A stretch of DNA of 64,000 nt, from positions 1,674,001 through 1,738,000 of the forward strand of contig NZ_LT906455.1 in NCBI RefSeq assembly GCF_900187115.1, given 5' to 3'. Below, in pieces: positions 8,686-17,060 of this stretch. Position 1 is the first letter of the stretch, and each line of letters begins with the position of its first letter. Source of the stretch: Aliarcobacter butzleri (lineage in GTDB: Bacteria > Campylobacterota > Campylobacteria > Campylobacterales > Arcobacteraceae). Both the position numbers and the translations under genes were made by a program. The notes under the pieces are model-generated. The model worked only from the letters and a program-made list of their open reading frames with translations, searched no databases and was not told the DNA's origin.

Positions 8686-9275
8686 CAAGCAATCCTCACA
8701 TCTTGTGATATTTCATTTACAACATATAAAGCTCTACTTATCCATCCTTTTAAGTTATGAGCTAAGTGAGGTTTATTCTTAACTATTTGCTCATAGTAAG
8801 CAATTTCTACATCATCAAACTTCTTGTCAAATACTTTTTCATCATAATTATTTAAAGCCTTTAGTGTTTGAGTTCCTATTATTCCATCTGCTGTAACACC
8901 TATTAGCTTTTGAGCTTCTTTGATAGCTATTTTCCAGTTTACATTTACTCCAAAAATAAATATCTCATTTGCTATATGCTGACTACTTATTTCATCTAGT
9001 CGCATTTTGTCCCAAAACTCTTTTTTATAAAAGATATTGACTTGCTTTAAAAGTTCACTATCTTTCATTAAAATTGATCCAGCTTTTTTAGTATCAGATT
9101 CACTTTTAAGAACTTGATTTATCGTATTCCAAATACTCAAAGTTGGATGAGCTGATTGATAAATTCCAAAAAAGGTAAGCCCTAACTCACCTTTATTTTT
9201 GTGTAAAACCCTTGTATTATCATTGTTATGTTCTAACCATGATAATATCTTCATAGATTCATCAATCTTTGCCAT
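8685..9275 (-). CDS. Lysozyme-like protein (GH108-type) with peptidoglycan-binding domain
   Basis: The 196-residue protein has an N-terminal lysozyme-like region in which KGELGLTFFGIYQSAHP matches the position of the GH108 substrate motif, and a C-terminal half (IAIKEAQKLIGVTADGIIGTQTLKALN) with the peptidoglycan-binding repeat TADGIIGTQTLKAL. It probably cleaves cell-wall glycan at lysis. The usual EGG signature is not intact (GELG is present), so activity is a family inference. No signal peptide is seen. It overlaps the DUF3164 gene by 14 bases. Confidence 0.72.
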   Translation of the reverse strand: MAKIDESMKILSWLEHNNDNTRVLHKNKGELGLTFFGIYQSAHPTLSIWNTINQVLKSESDTKKAGSILMKDSELLKQVNIFYKKEFWDKMRLDEISSQHIANEIFIFGVNVNWKIAIKEAQKLIGVTADGIIGTQTLKALNNYDEKVFDKKFDDVEIAYYEQIVKNKPHLAHNLKGWISRALYVVNEISQDVRIA

Positions 9276-9918
9276 TTTCTAGCTCTTTTATTGGCATTTC
9301 AAGACCTGCTAAATCTAATACTATATGCTCTAAACTTCCATCAACTTCACCATTTTTTCTATGTTTAAATCTAATATATGATTTAGTTCCTGCAATCTCT
9401 GTTGCATCATCTATCATACTCATAGCTTCTTTCCATAGTTCATGTTCAATTGGATATGATTTTAAACTTAAGATTTGTTTTGCATCAACTTTTCCATTTT
9501 TCACATCAAATACTCTTGTAATTAATGTTTGAATTTCAGCATCAGCTCCATTTGTTTTTAAAGTCAAATACTCATCAATCTTTTCTTTTGCAAGACTAAG
9601 TTTTTGGTCAAAAGAGATAAGTTTAGAAACTTGTATCTCAACTATTTTTGTACCATCAAAGTTTTTTAATGTAACAGTTCCACTTTTTGAAGTGATTCTC
9701 TCCATGTTATACTTTTGTCGAAGTAAATCCACAAAACCATAACACTCTTCAAAAGCTTTTGCTTTAAACTCTATCATTTGCTTTTGTAAGACTAAAGCAC
9801 CTTTTACAATACTTTCAACCGTTTCATCTTCAAGCTGCTTATCAGGTGTTATCATATCAGGGTGAATAAAATCACCTTCTTTATTTCGCCACATTCCTTT
9901 TTCATTTATTGTTGGCAT
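9262..9918 (-). CDS. DUF3164 family phage protein
   Basis: The 218-residue protein fits the DUF3164 family found in early regions of Mu-like phages: an N-terminal GMWRNKEGDFIHPDMI motif, a central helical part (FEECYGFVDLLRQKYN), and the SGTVTLKNFDGTKIVEIQV strand segment. The biochemical role of this family is unknown. An AAGGAG site precedes ATG 9918. It follows a stem-loop at 9957-9980. Confidence 0.75.
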   Translation of the reverse strand: MPTINEKGMWRNKEGDFIHPDMITPDKQLEDETVESIVKGALVLQKQMIEFKAKAFEECYGFVDLLRQKYNMERITSKSGTVTLKNFDGTKIVEIQVSKLISFDQKLSLAKEKIDEYLTLKTNGADAEIQTLITRVFDVKNGKVDAKQILSLKSYPIEHELWKEAMSMIDDATEIAGTKSYIRFKHRKNGEVDGSLEHIVLDLAGLEMPIKELENGKD

Positions 9919-9956
9919 AAATCTCCTTTTTTATTTAATTTTCGAGCACTCAATAA

Positions 9957-9980
9957 AGCTATCTTTTTTTAAAGATAGCT
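9957..9980. other. Perfect stem-loop between early genes
   Basis: AGCTATCTTT and AAAGATAGCT form a 10-bp perfect stem around TTTT. It directly follows the 83-residue gene's stop region and precedes the DUF3164 gene. It resembles the hairpin at 8341-8363 in having GAGCACTC and CTCTATGAA nearby. Partial termination or RNA processing is possible. Confidence 0.5.
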
Positions 9981-10232
9981 CTATGAATGTTCTTCTTTAT
10001 CATCACCACCAAGAGGATTTTCTCTTGTACTATTTTCATTTGCATTTAGAGCAGTAAATGGTATATTTACTCCTTTTTCAATTATACAAAGCCCTAAATG
10101 TAAAGCTAAACTTCTAGCTACATACATAGCTTCATCTTGACTAAGTTGTACTCCAACTCCACCTTTTCCAACCAAAAATCTATATTTATCATTTTCAATT
10201 GAAAATTTTTTAACAATAGGTACCACATTCAT
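9981..10232 (-). CDS. Hypothetical phage protein, 83 residues
   Basis: The product starts MNVVPIVKKFSIENDKYRF and contains LSQDEAMYVARSLALHLG, a helix typical of small host-interaction or regulatory proteins, and a polar tail (GGDDKEEHS). It has no recognised family. Its ATG overlaps the stop of the 36-residue membrane gene (ATGA). Confidence 0.55.
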   Translation of the reverse strand: MNVVPIVKKFSIENDKYRFLVGKGGVGVQLSQDEAMYVARSLALHLGLCIIEKGVNIPFTALNANENSTRENPLGGDDKEEHS

Positions 10233-10339
10233 ATTCCATCCTTAAAAGGTATTTTCTTATCTTTTTTATCTCTAAATATAGAGCAAACCATATAACCACT
10301 CACAAAGCCACCACAAAGGCTTAAAATTATTTCTATCAC
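10229..10339 (-). CDS. 36-residue membrane peptide
   Basis: A GTG start at 10339 overlaps the stop of the HTH gene (GTGA), and its own stop overlaps the next ATG (ATGA). The peptide MIEIILSLCGGFVSGYMVCS followed by a charged tail (FRDKKDKKIPFKDGI) has one membrane span of about 20 residues. Double coupling makes it a credible gene. It could be a lysis or superinfection accessory peptide, but that is a guess. Confidence 0.5.
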   Translation of the reverse strand: MIEIILSLCGGFVSGYMVCSIFRDKKDKKIPFKDGI

Positions 10340-10575
10340 TCTTCTATCTCCTTTAAAAGTTGTACTAAATCATTAGTTGTTGTTTGAACACCTATAATTT
10401 GTGTAACACAATATTTTTCTTTGATTTTTTTATATATTTTTTGGGGATTTGGGTATTTTTTTCTAGCAACTAAACTAACTGTTGCTTTTGATAATCCAAG
10501 TTCACGAGCCACTTTGCCTATGGATTTATCTTTTATCTCTTGTTTTAAGAGTTCGTGGATTCTTGCTGTATCCAT
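10336..10575 (-). CDS. Small helix-turn-helix protein
   Basis: The 79-residue protein carries a LacI/Cro-type helix-turn-helix at about 17-42 (SIGKVARELGLSKATVSLVA), followed by a polar helix. It probably binds phage DNA as a small regulator, in the place of early regulators of Mu-like phages. Its start lies inside the end of the preceding gene. Confidence 0.65.
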   Translation of the reverse strand: MDTARIHELLKQEIKDKSIGKVARELGLSKATVSLVARKKYPNPQKIYKKIKEKYCVTQIIGVQTTTNDLVQLLKEIEE

Positions 10576-11210
10576 AATGTCTTCAAATCTGTATTAAAAT
10601 AGTTATAAGCTCCATTTTCTAAAGCTTGTTTTATTTCTTTTGCTCTTGAAATATTATATTTATATAAAAATTTACTTCCTTCTTTTTTATATTTTCTATT
10701 ATAAAAACGAGTGGGATGCTTTTCATTAACTTCAATTAATCCACAAATTACACCCATTTTTTTTAATCTAGACCACCACTTTTCTAATGCAATACTTGTA
10801 ATATTTGCTTGTTTTTCTATATCAGATATAGTAATTTCTTCTTGATTTATTGAACTCAATACTTTCATTAAAGTTTCGGGAATTTCAATCTTTCTTGGTT
10901 TATCTGGACTAAAATCAAAACTCTTATTGATGTTATAATCAAATAAAGAGTTATTACTTACTAATGGTGCTTTTTGACCAGTATTATTGATAAACCTATA
11001 CTCCCTATCTAATAAAATATTTCTCTTTTTACTTATGCATTTTATATAACCTGACTTTTCAAGAAATCTTAAATATTTAGATAAATAGCTCACTCCAATA
11101 TCACATACAATAAGAATCTCTGCTGCTCTAAAAATTTTGTTTCTTCGAATATAATTCCACATCATTTGATTTTTTTTGGTTTTCTTTGCATAAAATATTT
11201 TATTTTCCAT
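10545..11210 (-). CDS. Winged-helix-like phage protein, function unknown
   Basis: ATG 11210 gives 221 residues; GTG 11222 gives four more and cannot be excluded. Two helix-turn-helix-like regions are visible: AAEILIVCDIGVSYLSKYLRF near residue 28 and ITISDIEKQANITSIALEKW near 126. Both resemble winged-helix DNA-binding folds. It follows MuB with a short overlap. No named family was recognised. Confidence 0.55.
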   Translation of the reverse strand: MENKIFYAKKTKKNQMMWNYIRRNKIFRAAEILIVCDIGVSYLSKYLRFLEKSGYIKCISKKRNILLDREYRFINNTGQKAPLVSNNSLFDYNINKSFDFSPDKPRKIEIPETLMKVLSSINQEEITISDIEKQANITSIALEKWWSRLKKMGVICGLIEVNEKHPTRFYNRKYKKEGSKFLYKYNISRAKEIKQALENGAYNYFNTDLKTLWIQQESTNS

Positions 11211-11898
11211 GTTCCACCCCACTTTCTCTAAATATTTTTAAATCTACACTTTCATAATTATTTAGTTCACAATATTTTTCAAGCCTTATGAGTAAAACTC
11301 TAATATTTCTAAGATTTGGATATTTTGCATAGAAAAAGTCAATTAAATCATCTTCTATTTTTACATCACTTAGTTCACAAAACTTTTTAATATCCTCTTT
11401 TATGATAGGTTTAAATTCAACTAAAGCAACTATTCTTGAGTAATAGTGTCTATGCTTTTTAAATTTAGCATTTGACTCTTCCATACCTATAAAAAAGACG
11501 ATTATCCCTGTTTCATCATGTATATCTCTAAATAGCTCTAAAACTTCATTCTTTGTACTTTTTAGTATTGCATCTACTTCATCAACTATAAGAATTCTAG
11601 GCTCACTTATAAGCGATTCTATAACTCTTTTATAAAGATAAGATGCTTGTCCTTGAGTATCTAAATTAAGCTCTGTACATATCTCTCTTAATACAGAAGT
11701 TTTAGTCCAAGTTTGAACTGCTCTAAAAAGAAGTGCATCTTCTTTTGCAGTAATTTTTTCTAAACTTATTGTTTTACCAAGTCCATAATTACCATAACCT
11801 AAGCCCATTTTTGGAGCAGATATAGGAAGTTCTTTCAATCCTTGAAAAGCCTCTTCCAATTTGATATAATTTTGCGTATGTAAGAATTTTTCTTGCAT
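11200..11898 (-). CDS. MuB-like transposition target-activating ATPase
   Basis: ATG 11898 is chosen because AGGAG lies just before it; upstream codons in this frame look untranslated. The product of 232 residues has Walker A (YGNYGLGKT), Walker B (RILIVDEVDAIL) and the sensor segment FFIGMEES, as in MuB and Tn7 TnsC-like AAA ATPases. It would bind target DNA, stimulate the transposase and give target immunity. It follows the transposase by about 70 bases. Confidence 0.85.
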   Translation of the reverse strand: MQEKFLHTQNYIKLEEAFQGLKELPISAPKMGLGYGNYGLGKTISLEKITAKEDALLFRAVQTWTKTSVLREICTELNLDTQGQASYLYKRVIESLISEPRILIVDEVDAILKSTKNEVLELFRDIHDETGIIVFFIGMEESNAKFKKHRHYYSRIVALVEFKPIIKEDIKKFCELSDVKIEDDLIDFFYAKYPNLRNIRVLLIRLEKYCELNNYESVDLKIFRESGVEHGK

Positions 11899-11969
11899 TT
11901 TGTAATCTCCTGTTTGATTTAATTTAAGTCTGTGCGAAAGACTCGAACAGGAAGTGCAAAAGCACTTCC

Positions 11970-14075
11970 CTATCCAACCTTTGCTTCTTTTTCTGCCATT
12001 TCCCAAATACTTGGATATTTTTCTGCTAATTTTTTAGTTGTATTATCAACCATATTATTTTTTAAGTCCCAAACAAATCTGTCAAAGTAACTTTCAAAAA
12101 CTGGTCTTCCACTTGGAAGTATTTTTGTAGGTTTTCCCTCTTCATCTTTATTTTTAAAATCGTATCTGTTTGATTTTTCTAGCTCTTTTTTATCTATTTG
12201 TTCTATTTTTATAGAGTCTTTTAAGAGTCTATCTATTGTCTCAGTATGCTTTGCAACAGTTATCGTATTTGTATCTATTACCTGCCCTACTGCTTCAATC
12301 CTATCAAGGATAGTTATATCTTTGATAGCTTGAGCTTCTTTAATTATCTTATCCATCTGTCTTAATAGTTGTTTAGATTTTTTCTTAGCTCCTCTTGCTG
12401 CATATCTATCTTTACCCATATGTTCTACATCTTCAGCTATACAGATAAAATTCATATTTTCATCATAAACTAAGATATATCCCATATCATGTCCTGACAT
12501 GATATAAACTTGATGCCCTGTAAACTCAACTAAATTAAGATGAACATAGTTACATCCATCATAAGAAATACCTTTTTTACCAACTTTTCTAATTACACTT
12601 TCACCAAGAAGTAAATCAAGCATTCGTATATCAGGTATTGATTGCACAGCCGTTGGATCACTATTCCATTTTGTAATTGGCTTAGTATTTATTCCTTTAT
12701 GTTCTCTTTGTTCATAAAGTTTATCAACCCAGTTATCAATCCAACTTTGTAACTCTTCAGGATTTAAAAGTACAGTTAAATCAAGTCCTATATTTTCTTT
12801 GCTTATTTTCCAAGCATCTCTAAAAGCCTTTTTTTCTTCATCTGTTTTTAATGAATGTTCTTTTCTCCATTTTTCTTGAGCTATTATCTTATGTTCAAAA
12901 GATTTTCTAGCTTGTAACTCTTGCTTTTCAGCAACACTATGACCTATATATCCTGGTATTTGTTCAAATAACTCTCTAGCCATAGTTCCAAAAACTCTCT
13001 CAACATGAGGTTTACAATCACCACTAAATGGTGGAACAATATTCATATTGATTTTTAAATTGGTACATATAGATTCAAAATGATTTGAAGTATAATCTTT
13101 ACCATTATCAACTACTACATTTTCAGGAATACCAAGTTTTAAAATAGCTTTTCTAAGTAGTTGTGAAATACTATAAGAACTAGAAGTGGAAGCTACATGA
13201 AATACAACTCTTCTACTAAATACATCAATAGCAGCTAAAACTGTATATCTTTTTCCATCAGCACAAATTACATCAGCTGGTGTACTATCAAGTTCCCAAA
13301 ACTGATTTTTATAACTTGCTTTTGCATCGGCTTTTCCATAAGCTGCTAAATATTTATTTTTTGCACTATCAGGATTTCTTGCAAACTCCTCAAGTAAGGG
13401 ATTTTTTCTTTTCCACTCTTTATAAAAGTTATTCAAAGCATCATAACTAGGCATCAAATCACCAAAGGTATGACACATATTTCTATATATTTCACTTATT
13501 CTTGGTCGACTTGCCCTTAAAAAATATCGAATTGCAGTATCTTGTTGAGTTTTATCTAAAGCTTTTACTCCTTTTTCGGCTCCTCTACTATCAATAAAGG
13601 CTTCAACTATATTTATCTGTTTATCCTCAGCCTCTTTATATTTCCTAATCCAATCATTGAGTTGTTTTAAACTAACACTTCCTAAAATATCAAAGCTAAT
13701 ATCATTTTTCAAAGTTTGTTCTAACCACTCTTTTTGATTTAATGTCATTGATTTTTTTCTATAAAATTCAACCAATTTACATTTTGCAATAGCTTGTTTT
13801 TGTTTTAAAGGATGTGCCAAAAGATATTTTTTTGTAAAATTTGCTTTTGAAATGTTAGAAACCTTTACATCTTCTCTTTCTTCCTCTTTTACAACTCCAA
13901 GCTCTTTTAACTTTTCTTTATAGCGAAGTGGTAAATCATCATATTTATAGTGTTTTACAGGCTTAAAACTTCCATCAATAGATTTTAGTTCATAAGGAAT
14001 ATCTTTTAGAGCTTTAGAAATTGCCATTTTTGTTAGATTTAATTTTTCCATTAAATCTTTAGCTATAAATTCCAT
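11970..14075 (-). CDS. MuA-like DDE transposase
   Basis: The 701-residue protein has an N-terminal DNA-binding part (DLMEKLNLTKMAISKALKD), the rve/DDE core with D263 (ELDSTPAD), D323 (VVDNGKDYTS) and E359 (HVERVFG), and a C-terminal Mu-type beta-barrel and tail. The spacing of the acidic triad is normal and no break is seen, so the enzyme is probably active in integration and replicative transposition. It follows the small DNA-binding protein by one base and precedes MuB. Confidence 0.93.
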   Translation of the reverse strand: MEFIAKDLMEKLNLTKMAISKALKDIPYELKSIDGSFKPVKHYKYDDLPLRYKEKLKELGVVKEEEREDVKVSNISKANFTKKYLLAHPLKQKQAIAKCKLVEFYRKKSMTLNQKEWLEQTLKNDISFDILGSVSLKQLNDWIRKYKEAEDKQINIVEAFIDSRGAEKGVKALDKTQQDTAIRYFLRASRPRISEIYRNMCHTFGDLMPSYDALNNFYKEWKRKNPLLEEFARNPDSAKNKYLAAYGKADAKASYKNQFWELDSTPADVICADGKRYTVLAAIDVFSRRVVFHVASTSSSYSISQLLRKAILKLGIPENVVVDNGKDYTSNHFESICTNLKINMNIVPPFSGDCKPHVERVFGTMARELFEQIPGYIGHSVAEKQELQARKSFEHKIIAQEKWRKEHSLKTDEEKKAFRDAWKISKENIGLDLTVLLNPEELQSWIDNWVDKLYEQREHKGINTKPITKWNSDPTAVQSIPDIRMLDLLLGESVIRKVGKKGISYDGCNYVHLNLVEFTGHQVYIMSGHDMGYILVYDENMNFICIAEDVEHMGKDRYAARGAKKKSKQLLRQMDKIIKEAQAIKDITILDRIEAVGQVIDTNTITVAKHTETIDRLLKDSIKIEQIDKKELEKSNRYDFKNKDEEGKPTKILPSGRPVFESYFDRFVWDLKNNMVDNTTKKLAEKYPSIWEMAEKEAKVG

Positions 14076-14076
14076 T

Positions 14077-14304
14077 TTATACCTCCCAAGGAAGCTTTCC
14101 TATCCAAACCTTATCTTTTTTAAGTTGTGCCATTATCTTTCTTGTATCACCATTTATATTATTTCTTCCATTTCTATCTCCACTTAAAACCATACTTAAA
14201 ATAGTATGGCTGACACCATAAGCAGTTGCATATTTCTTAACTGCAAATCCTCTACTATCAAACCTCTCCTTGAGAGTCATATCCTTTAAACTTTTATTAA
14301 TCAA
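14077..14304 (-). CDS. Phage DNA-binding protein, BcepMu gp16-like
   Basis: TTG 14304 is preferred since AGAGAGG lies five bases before it; GTG 14337 lacks such a site. The product of about 75 residues has RFDSRGFAVKKYATAYGVSH then MVLSGDRNGRNN and a C-terminal WIGKLP, the pattern of the BcepMu gp16/Ner-like family. It is the first early gene, where Mu has Ner, and may repress the repressor promoter. Confidence 0.68.
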   Translation of the reverse strand: MINKSLKDMTLKERFDSRGFAVKKYATAYGVSHTILSMVLSGDRNGRNNINGDTRKIMAQLKKDKVWIGKLPWEV

Positions 14305-14699
14305 ATTAACCTCTCTTTCTAAGTAATAAATACTCACTTCAAATATTTATCTTAAGTCAATATTCACGGTTAAGCCTTAGTTGAGTGCTCATTTCTACTA
14401 AGACTTAATAATAAATATTTCTATTATGTTGTAGACTTTTCTTTTCTTGGTATCTACACTTGCACCTCAATCTTTATATTTACTCTTAACCAAATATATA
14501 AGATAGCTTTTAACAGTTCAGCCAATCAGTTCTGAGTGTGGCTTAAGTTTTTAAAGAACTCAAAAAAAGTATTTTTTATCTCTTTTTGTTATAATGTTTA
14601 TTAACGAACTGGTTAATATGTTGAAACTTTAGCACAAAATTATTCTATTTGTCAAGTATTTTTGTTCTAAATAGCATATAAATATTCTAATGAGGTAAT
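14305..14699. promoter_or_regulatory. Divergent early/repressor control region
   Basis: This region separates the leftward early operon from the rightward repressor gene. It holds a -10-like TATAAT at 14590-14595 for rightward transcription and a palindrome ATTAAC-N6-GTTAAT at 14600-14617, a good candidate operator. A second -10-like TATAAA lies close to the repressor start, which has an ATGAGG ribosome site. No gene was found here. Confidence 0.55.
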
Positions 14700-15377
14700 A
14701 TGACAGCAGGAAAAAGACTTAAAAAAGCCCGTGATTACGTAGGATTAACACAAAGCGAATTTGCAGAACAATTTTCTTTAAAATGGGATAAAATTAAAAA
14801 TATAGAGACTGAAACACACAAATTAAATCCTGATTTTGCAGAAATGATAGAACAAAAATATTCTATTAGTGGTTGGTGGTTATTAACTGGTAAAGGAGAT
14901 ATGCTTTTAAATAAAGATAGTAAGTTACAAAATGAAACTAACTCAAATTTAGTAAATATTTCTTATTTTAAAGACACTTATGCAGCAGCTGGAGCAGGTG
15001 CAATAAACTTTGATAAAGCTCCTATGGTTATGGCTTTTGATAAAGATTTTCTAAAAGTTCAATTAGGAATAACTGTTTTTAAACATCTTCATATTATCCA
15101 TGCAATAGGAAATAGTATGTATCCTACTATACAAACAGGAGAGATGTTGTTTGTAAATCCATTTGAAAATGAAGAATTTAAGATAAGAGATAAAGATATA
15201 TATGTTATCAATACTCCAAATGGGGTACTAGTAAAAAGAATAAAAATACACCCAATAAAACCTATTTATATATTAGTATCAGACAATCCACAAGATGAAG
15301 ATATTACATTAGAAGGGGATGACTTCAAAGCATGTACTATAATAGGTAGAGTTATAGGACACTTTAATAAACTATAA
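14700..15377 (+). CDS. S24-type (LexA/CI-like) prophage repressor
   Basis: The 225-residue protein has an N-terminal XRE helix-turn-helix (RLKKARDYVGLTQSEFAEQF) and a C-terminal S24 peptidase fold with Ser139 in GNSMYPT and Lys179 in VLVKRI. A self-cleavage site is likely in AAAGAG at 95-100. The layout implies induction through RecA-stimulated autocleavage. It probably binds the operator between it and the early operon. Confidence 0.87.
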   Translation: MTAGKRLKKARDYVGLTQSEFAEQFSLKWDKIKNIETETHKLNPDFAEMIEQKYSISGWWLLTGKGDMLLNKDSKLQNETNSNLVNISYFKDTYAAAGAGAINFDKAPMVMAFDKDFLKVQLGITVFKHLHIIHAIGNSMYPTIQTGEMLFVNPFENEEFKIRDKDIYVINTPNGVLVKRIKIHPIKPIYILVSDNPQDEDITLEGDDFKACTIIGRVIGHFNKL

Positions 15378-15393
15378 CAAGTATGGAGTAAAC

Positions 15394-16143
15394 ATGAAAA
15401 AAAATATAGATATTGTAGGTTTCACACAAAAACAAAGATTAGAAGAGTTAGAAAGAGCAAAAGAAAAATATACAAAGAAAGGTTATACTTTTGTTGATTA
15501 TACAGATAATGGAGTTACAAAATCATTTGCAACCTTTGAGATAGATGAAGCAAATATAAAACAAAGTGGTGGACTATTTGTAAAAATATTGATAGTTCTT
15601 TTCCTTGTAATAATTGGCTGGAAAATATTCTCACCAAGTGAACCACTTGAAAATAAAACTTTACGAGAAGCTACTAGATTATCATTGGATGAATTAAAAG
15701 AATATTCTAATTCTTATGCAAAAGCTAAAGAAGTAAATTCAGAATATTACAATAAATTCTATACTTGTATCAGTGATCACTTATGGAATAAGGATCCAGA
15801 TTTACTATTAGGAAAGATTTCAGAATGGTGCTATAATGATACAAAAAGAGAAGACTATAATAATATCAACTATATTGATATAGCTTCTTTTATGATATAT
15901 TTTAATAAATTAGATGGTAGCTATTCACCTTTTGTAGAATTTATAAAATCTGAGATGAAAAATCCTGCTTCTTTTGAGCATGTAGATACAATATCTAATT
16001 TTGTATCAAATTCAGAAAAACCATATATGTTTATTAGATGTATATATAGAGGGACAAACTCTTTTGGTGCAATTGTAAAACAATCAATATCAGCAAAAGT
16101 AGATGATAAAACAAAAAATATTTATGATATATCTTACGAATAG
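15394..16143 (+). CDS. Phage membrane protein of unknown function
   Basis: The 249-residue protein follows the repressor by 16 bases with a GGAG site and is probably co-transcribed, so it should be expressed in the lysogen. It has a charged N-terminal cytoplasmic part, one membrane span at about 61-78, and an external domain with a few cysteines (FYTCISDHLW, SEWCYND, RCIYRG). Such lysogenic-conversion proteins often alter the host surface or exclude other phages, but no family is recognised. Confidence 0.55.
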   Translation: MKKNIDIVGFTQKQRLEELERAKEKYTKKGYTFVDYTDNGVTKSFATFEIDEANIKQSGGLFVKILIVLFLVIIGWKIFSPSEPLENKTLREATRLSLDELKEYSNSYAKAKEVNSEYYNKFYTCISDHLWNKDPDLLLGKISEWCYNDTKREDYNNINYIDIASFMIYFNKLDGSYSPFVEFIKSEMKNPASFEHVDTISNFVSNSEKPYMFIRCIYRGTNSFGAIVKQSISAKVDDKTKNIYDISYE

Positions 16144-16547
16144 TTAAAAAATATTTGCTTTTAAAATGTTAGTATTCTTTATTAACATTTTATTAGCACT
16201 TTTAAAATCTCAAAAAATTAGGTTTACTTGCTCAAAGTTTACTTAGTTTACTTGCTAGGTTTACTTACTATACTTTTACAACCGCTCATATTATAAAACT
16301 TTATTCATTTCAATACCAAAAGTTTCTCTAAAAAATTATTGCTCTTGTAGCCGATAGTTTAGGCTCTATCTTTATATTTATATTGTTGATTTTTCTTCGA
16401 TTTTTTCTATTAAAAGGAAGATAAGAAGATATAGGGAAGATTCCACCTTACTTACATTTTTACAACCGCCATAAAAAAAGGACTATAAAGCCCTATAAAT
16501 AGTAGTAGAAGGCAAAAAAAGCCTTTTTAATATTACTTACTTTTCTA
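16144..16547. other. Prophage repressor-end region with short repeats
   Basis: There is no gene here. Four copies of GTTTACTT start at 16222, 16237, 16246 and 16259. Two copies of TACAACCGC lie at 16277 and 16461, and a 13-mer at 16488-16500 is the inverse of one at 6874-6886. Mu-type ends carry transposase-binding sites, so the repeats may be such sites. The prophage-host junction probably lies between 16500 and 16547. Confidence 0.5.
16509..16528 (+). terminator. Intrinsic terminator
   Basis: AAGGC and GCCTT form a short stem around seven A residues, followed by a short T-run on the + strand. It would stop rightward transcripts leaving the prophage before they enter the leftward pilus-like genes. 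Confidence 0.5.
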
Positions 16548-17060
16548 TTACTCCCCCACAAAAGCATCATCTTCAATTTTTAACTCCAGTTCATTTTCAT
16601 TTTTCAATTGCTTAAAATAGAACTTCTCAAAACTAATTTTTAAATCAAAAAAATAGTAACCATTTTCATCTTTTTTATATAAAACCAGACTTTGCACTTT
16701 AGAAAAATTATTTAAATTTTCTATTTGTTTTAAAAAGTTTTCTAAAACAATTATTTTTGATTTTCCTTTTAAAAAAATTGATTCTTTATCTTTTTCATTT
16801 GTTAAAATTGTTATATGATTTTTATTTGCTAAGTTTTCTAAAGTACTTAAAACTTCAAGATATGAACCTTCAAATTTTTTATTTGAAATTTCATCAAAAC
16901 TATTTTTTGTAGAAATCATCTCTTCTTGTTTCTCTTCAAAAGTATAAAAAGAAATAAGTAACAATAGTAATAAAGGAAGTAAATAAAGCTCGATTTTTGT
17001 TTTTGTTTGGCTATTTATAAATTTATCATTCAAAGATTTTAGCATCAATAACAGCCTCAT
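16548..17060 (-). CDS. PilO/GspM-like membrane protein
   Basis: The 170-residue protein has a short cytoplasmic N-terminus, one membrane span at about 25-41 and a periplasmic part with a coiled segment and an alpha/beta domain, the general layout of PilO or GspM. No sequence motif proves this. It overlaps the upstream bitopic protein by 35 bases, as in pilN-pilO pairs. The prophage end lies directly downstream, so the remaining genes of the operon may have been separated. Confidence 0.42.
   Translation of the reverse strand: MRLLLMLKSLNDKFINSQTKTKIELYLLPLLLLLLISFYTFEEKQEEMISTKNSFDEISNKKFEGSYLEVLSTLENLANKNHITILTNEKDKESIFLKGKSKIIVLENFLKQIENLNNFSKVQSLVLYKKDENGYYFFDLKISFEKFYFKQLKNENELELKIEDDAFVGE

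Larger units (their letters stand above)
1..16500. mobile_element. Mu-like transposable prophage, partial, late end outside the window
   Basis: The segment carries a MuA-type transposase, a MuB-type ATPase, an S24 repressor, a Mor-type activator, a lysozyme-like protein and Mu-type head genes (portal, gpF, gpG). This is the gene set of Mu-like phages. The repressor end lies near 16.5 kb, next to host genes. The other end, with terminase, capsid and tail genes, lies left of position 1. The exact terminus and the host target duplication could not be fixed by eye. The 16.5-kb limit is inferred from phage-type repeats at 16461-16500 and host genes from 16548. Confidence 0.88.

Noticed and set aside
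16222-16266. GTTTACTT copies as a CRISPR array
   Set aside because: The units are eight bases with spacings of 9-15, with no spacer-like unique segments and no cas genes nearby.
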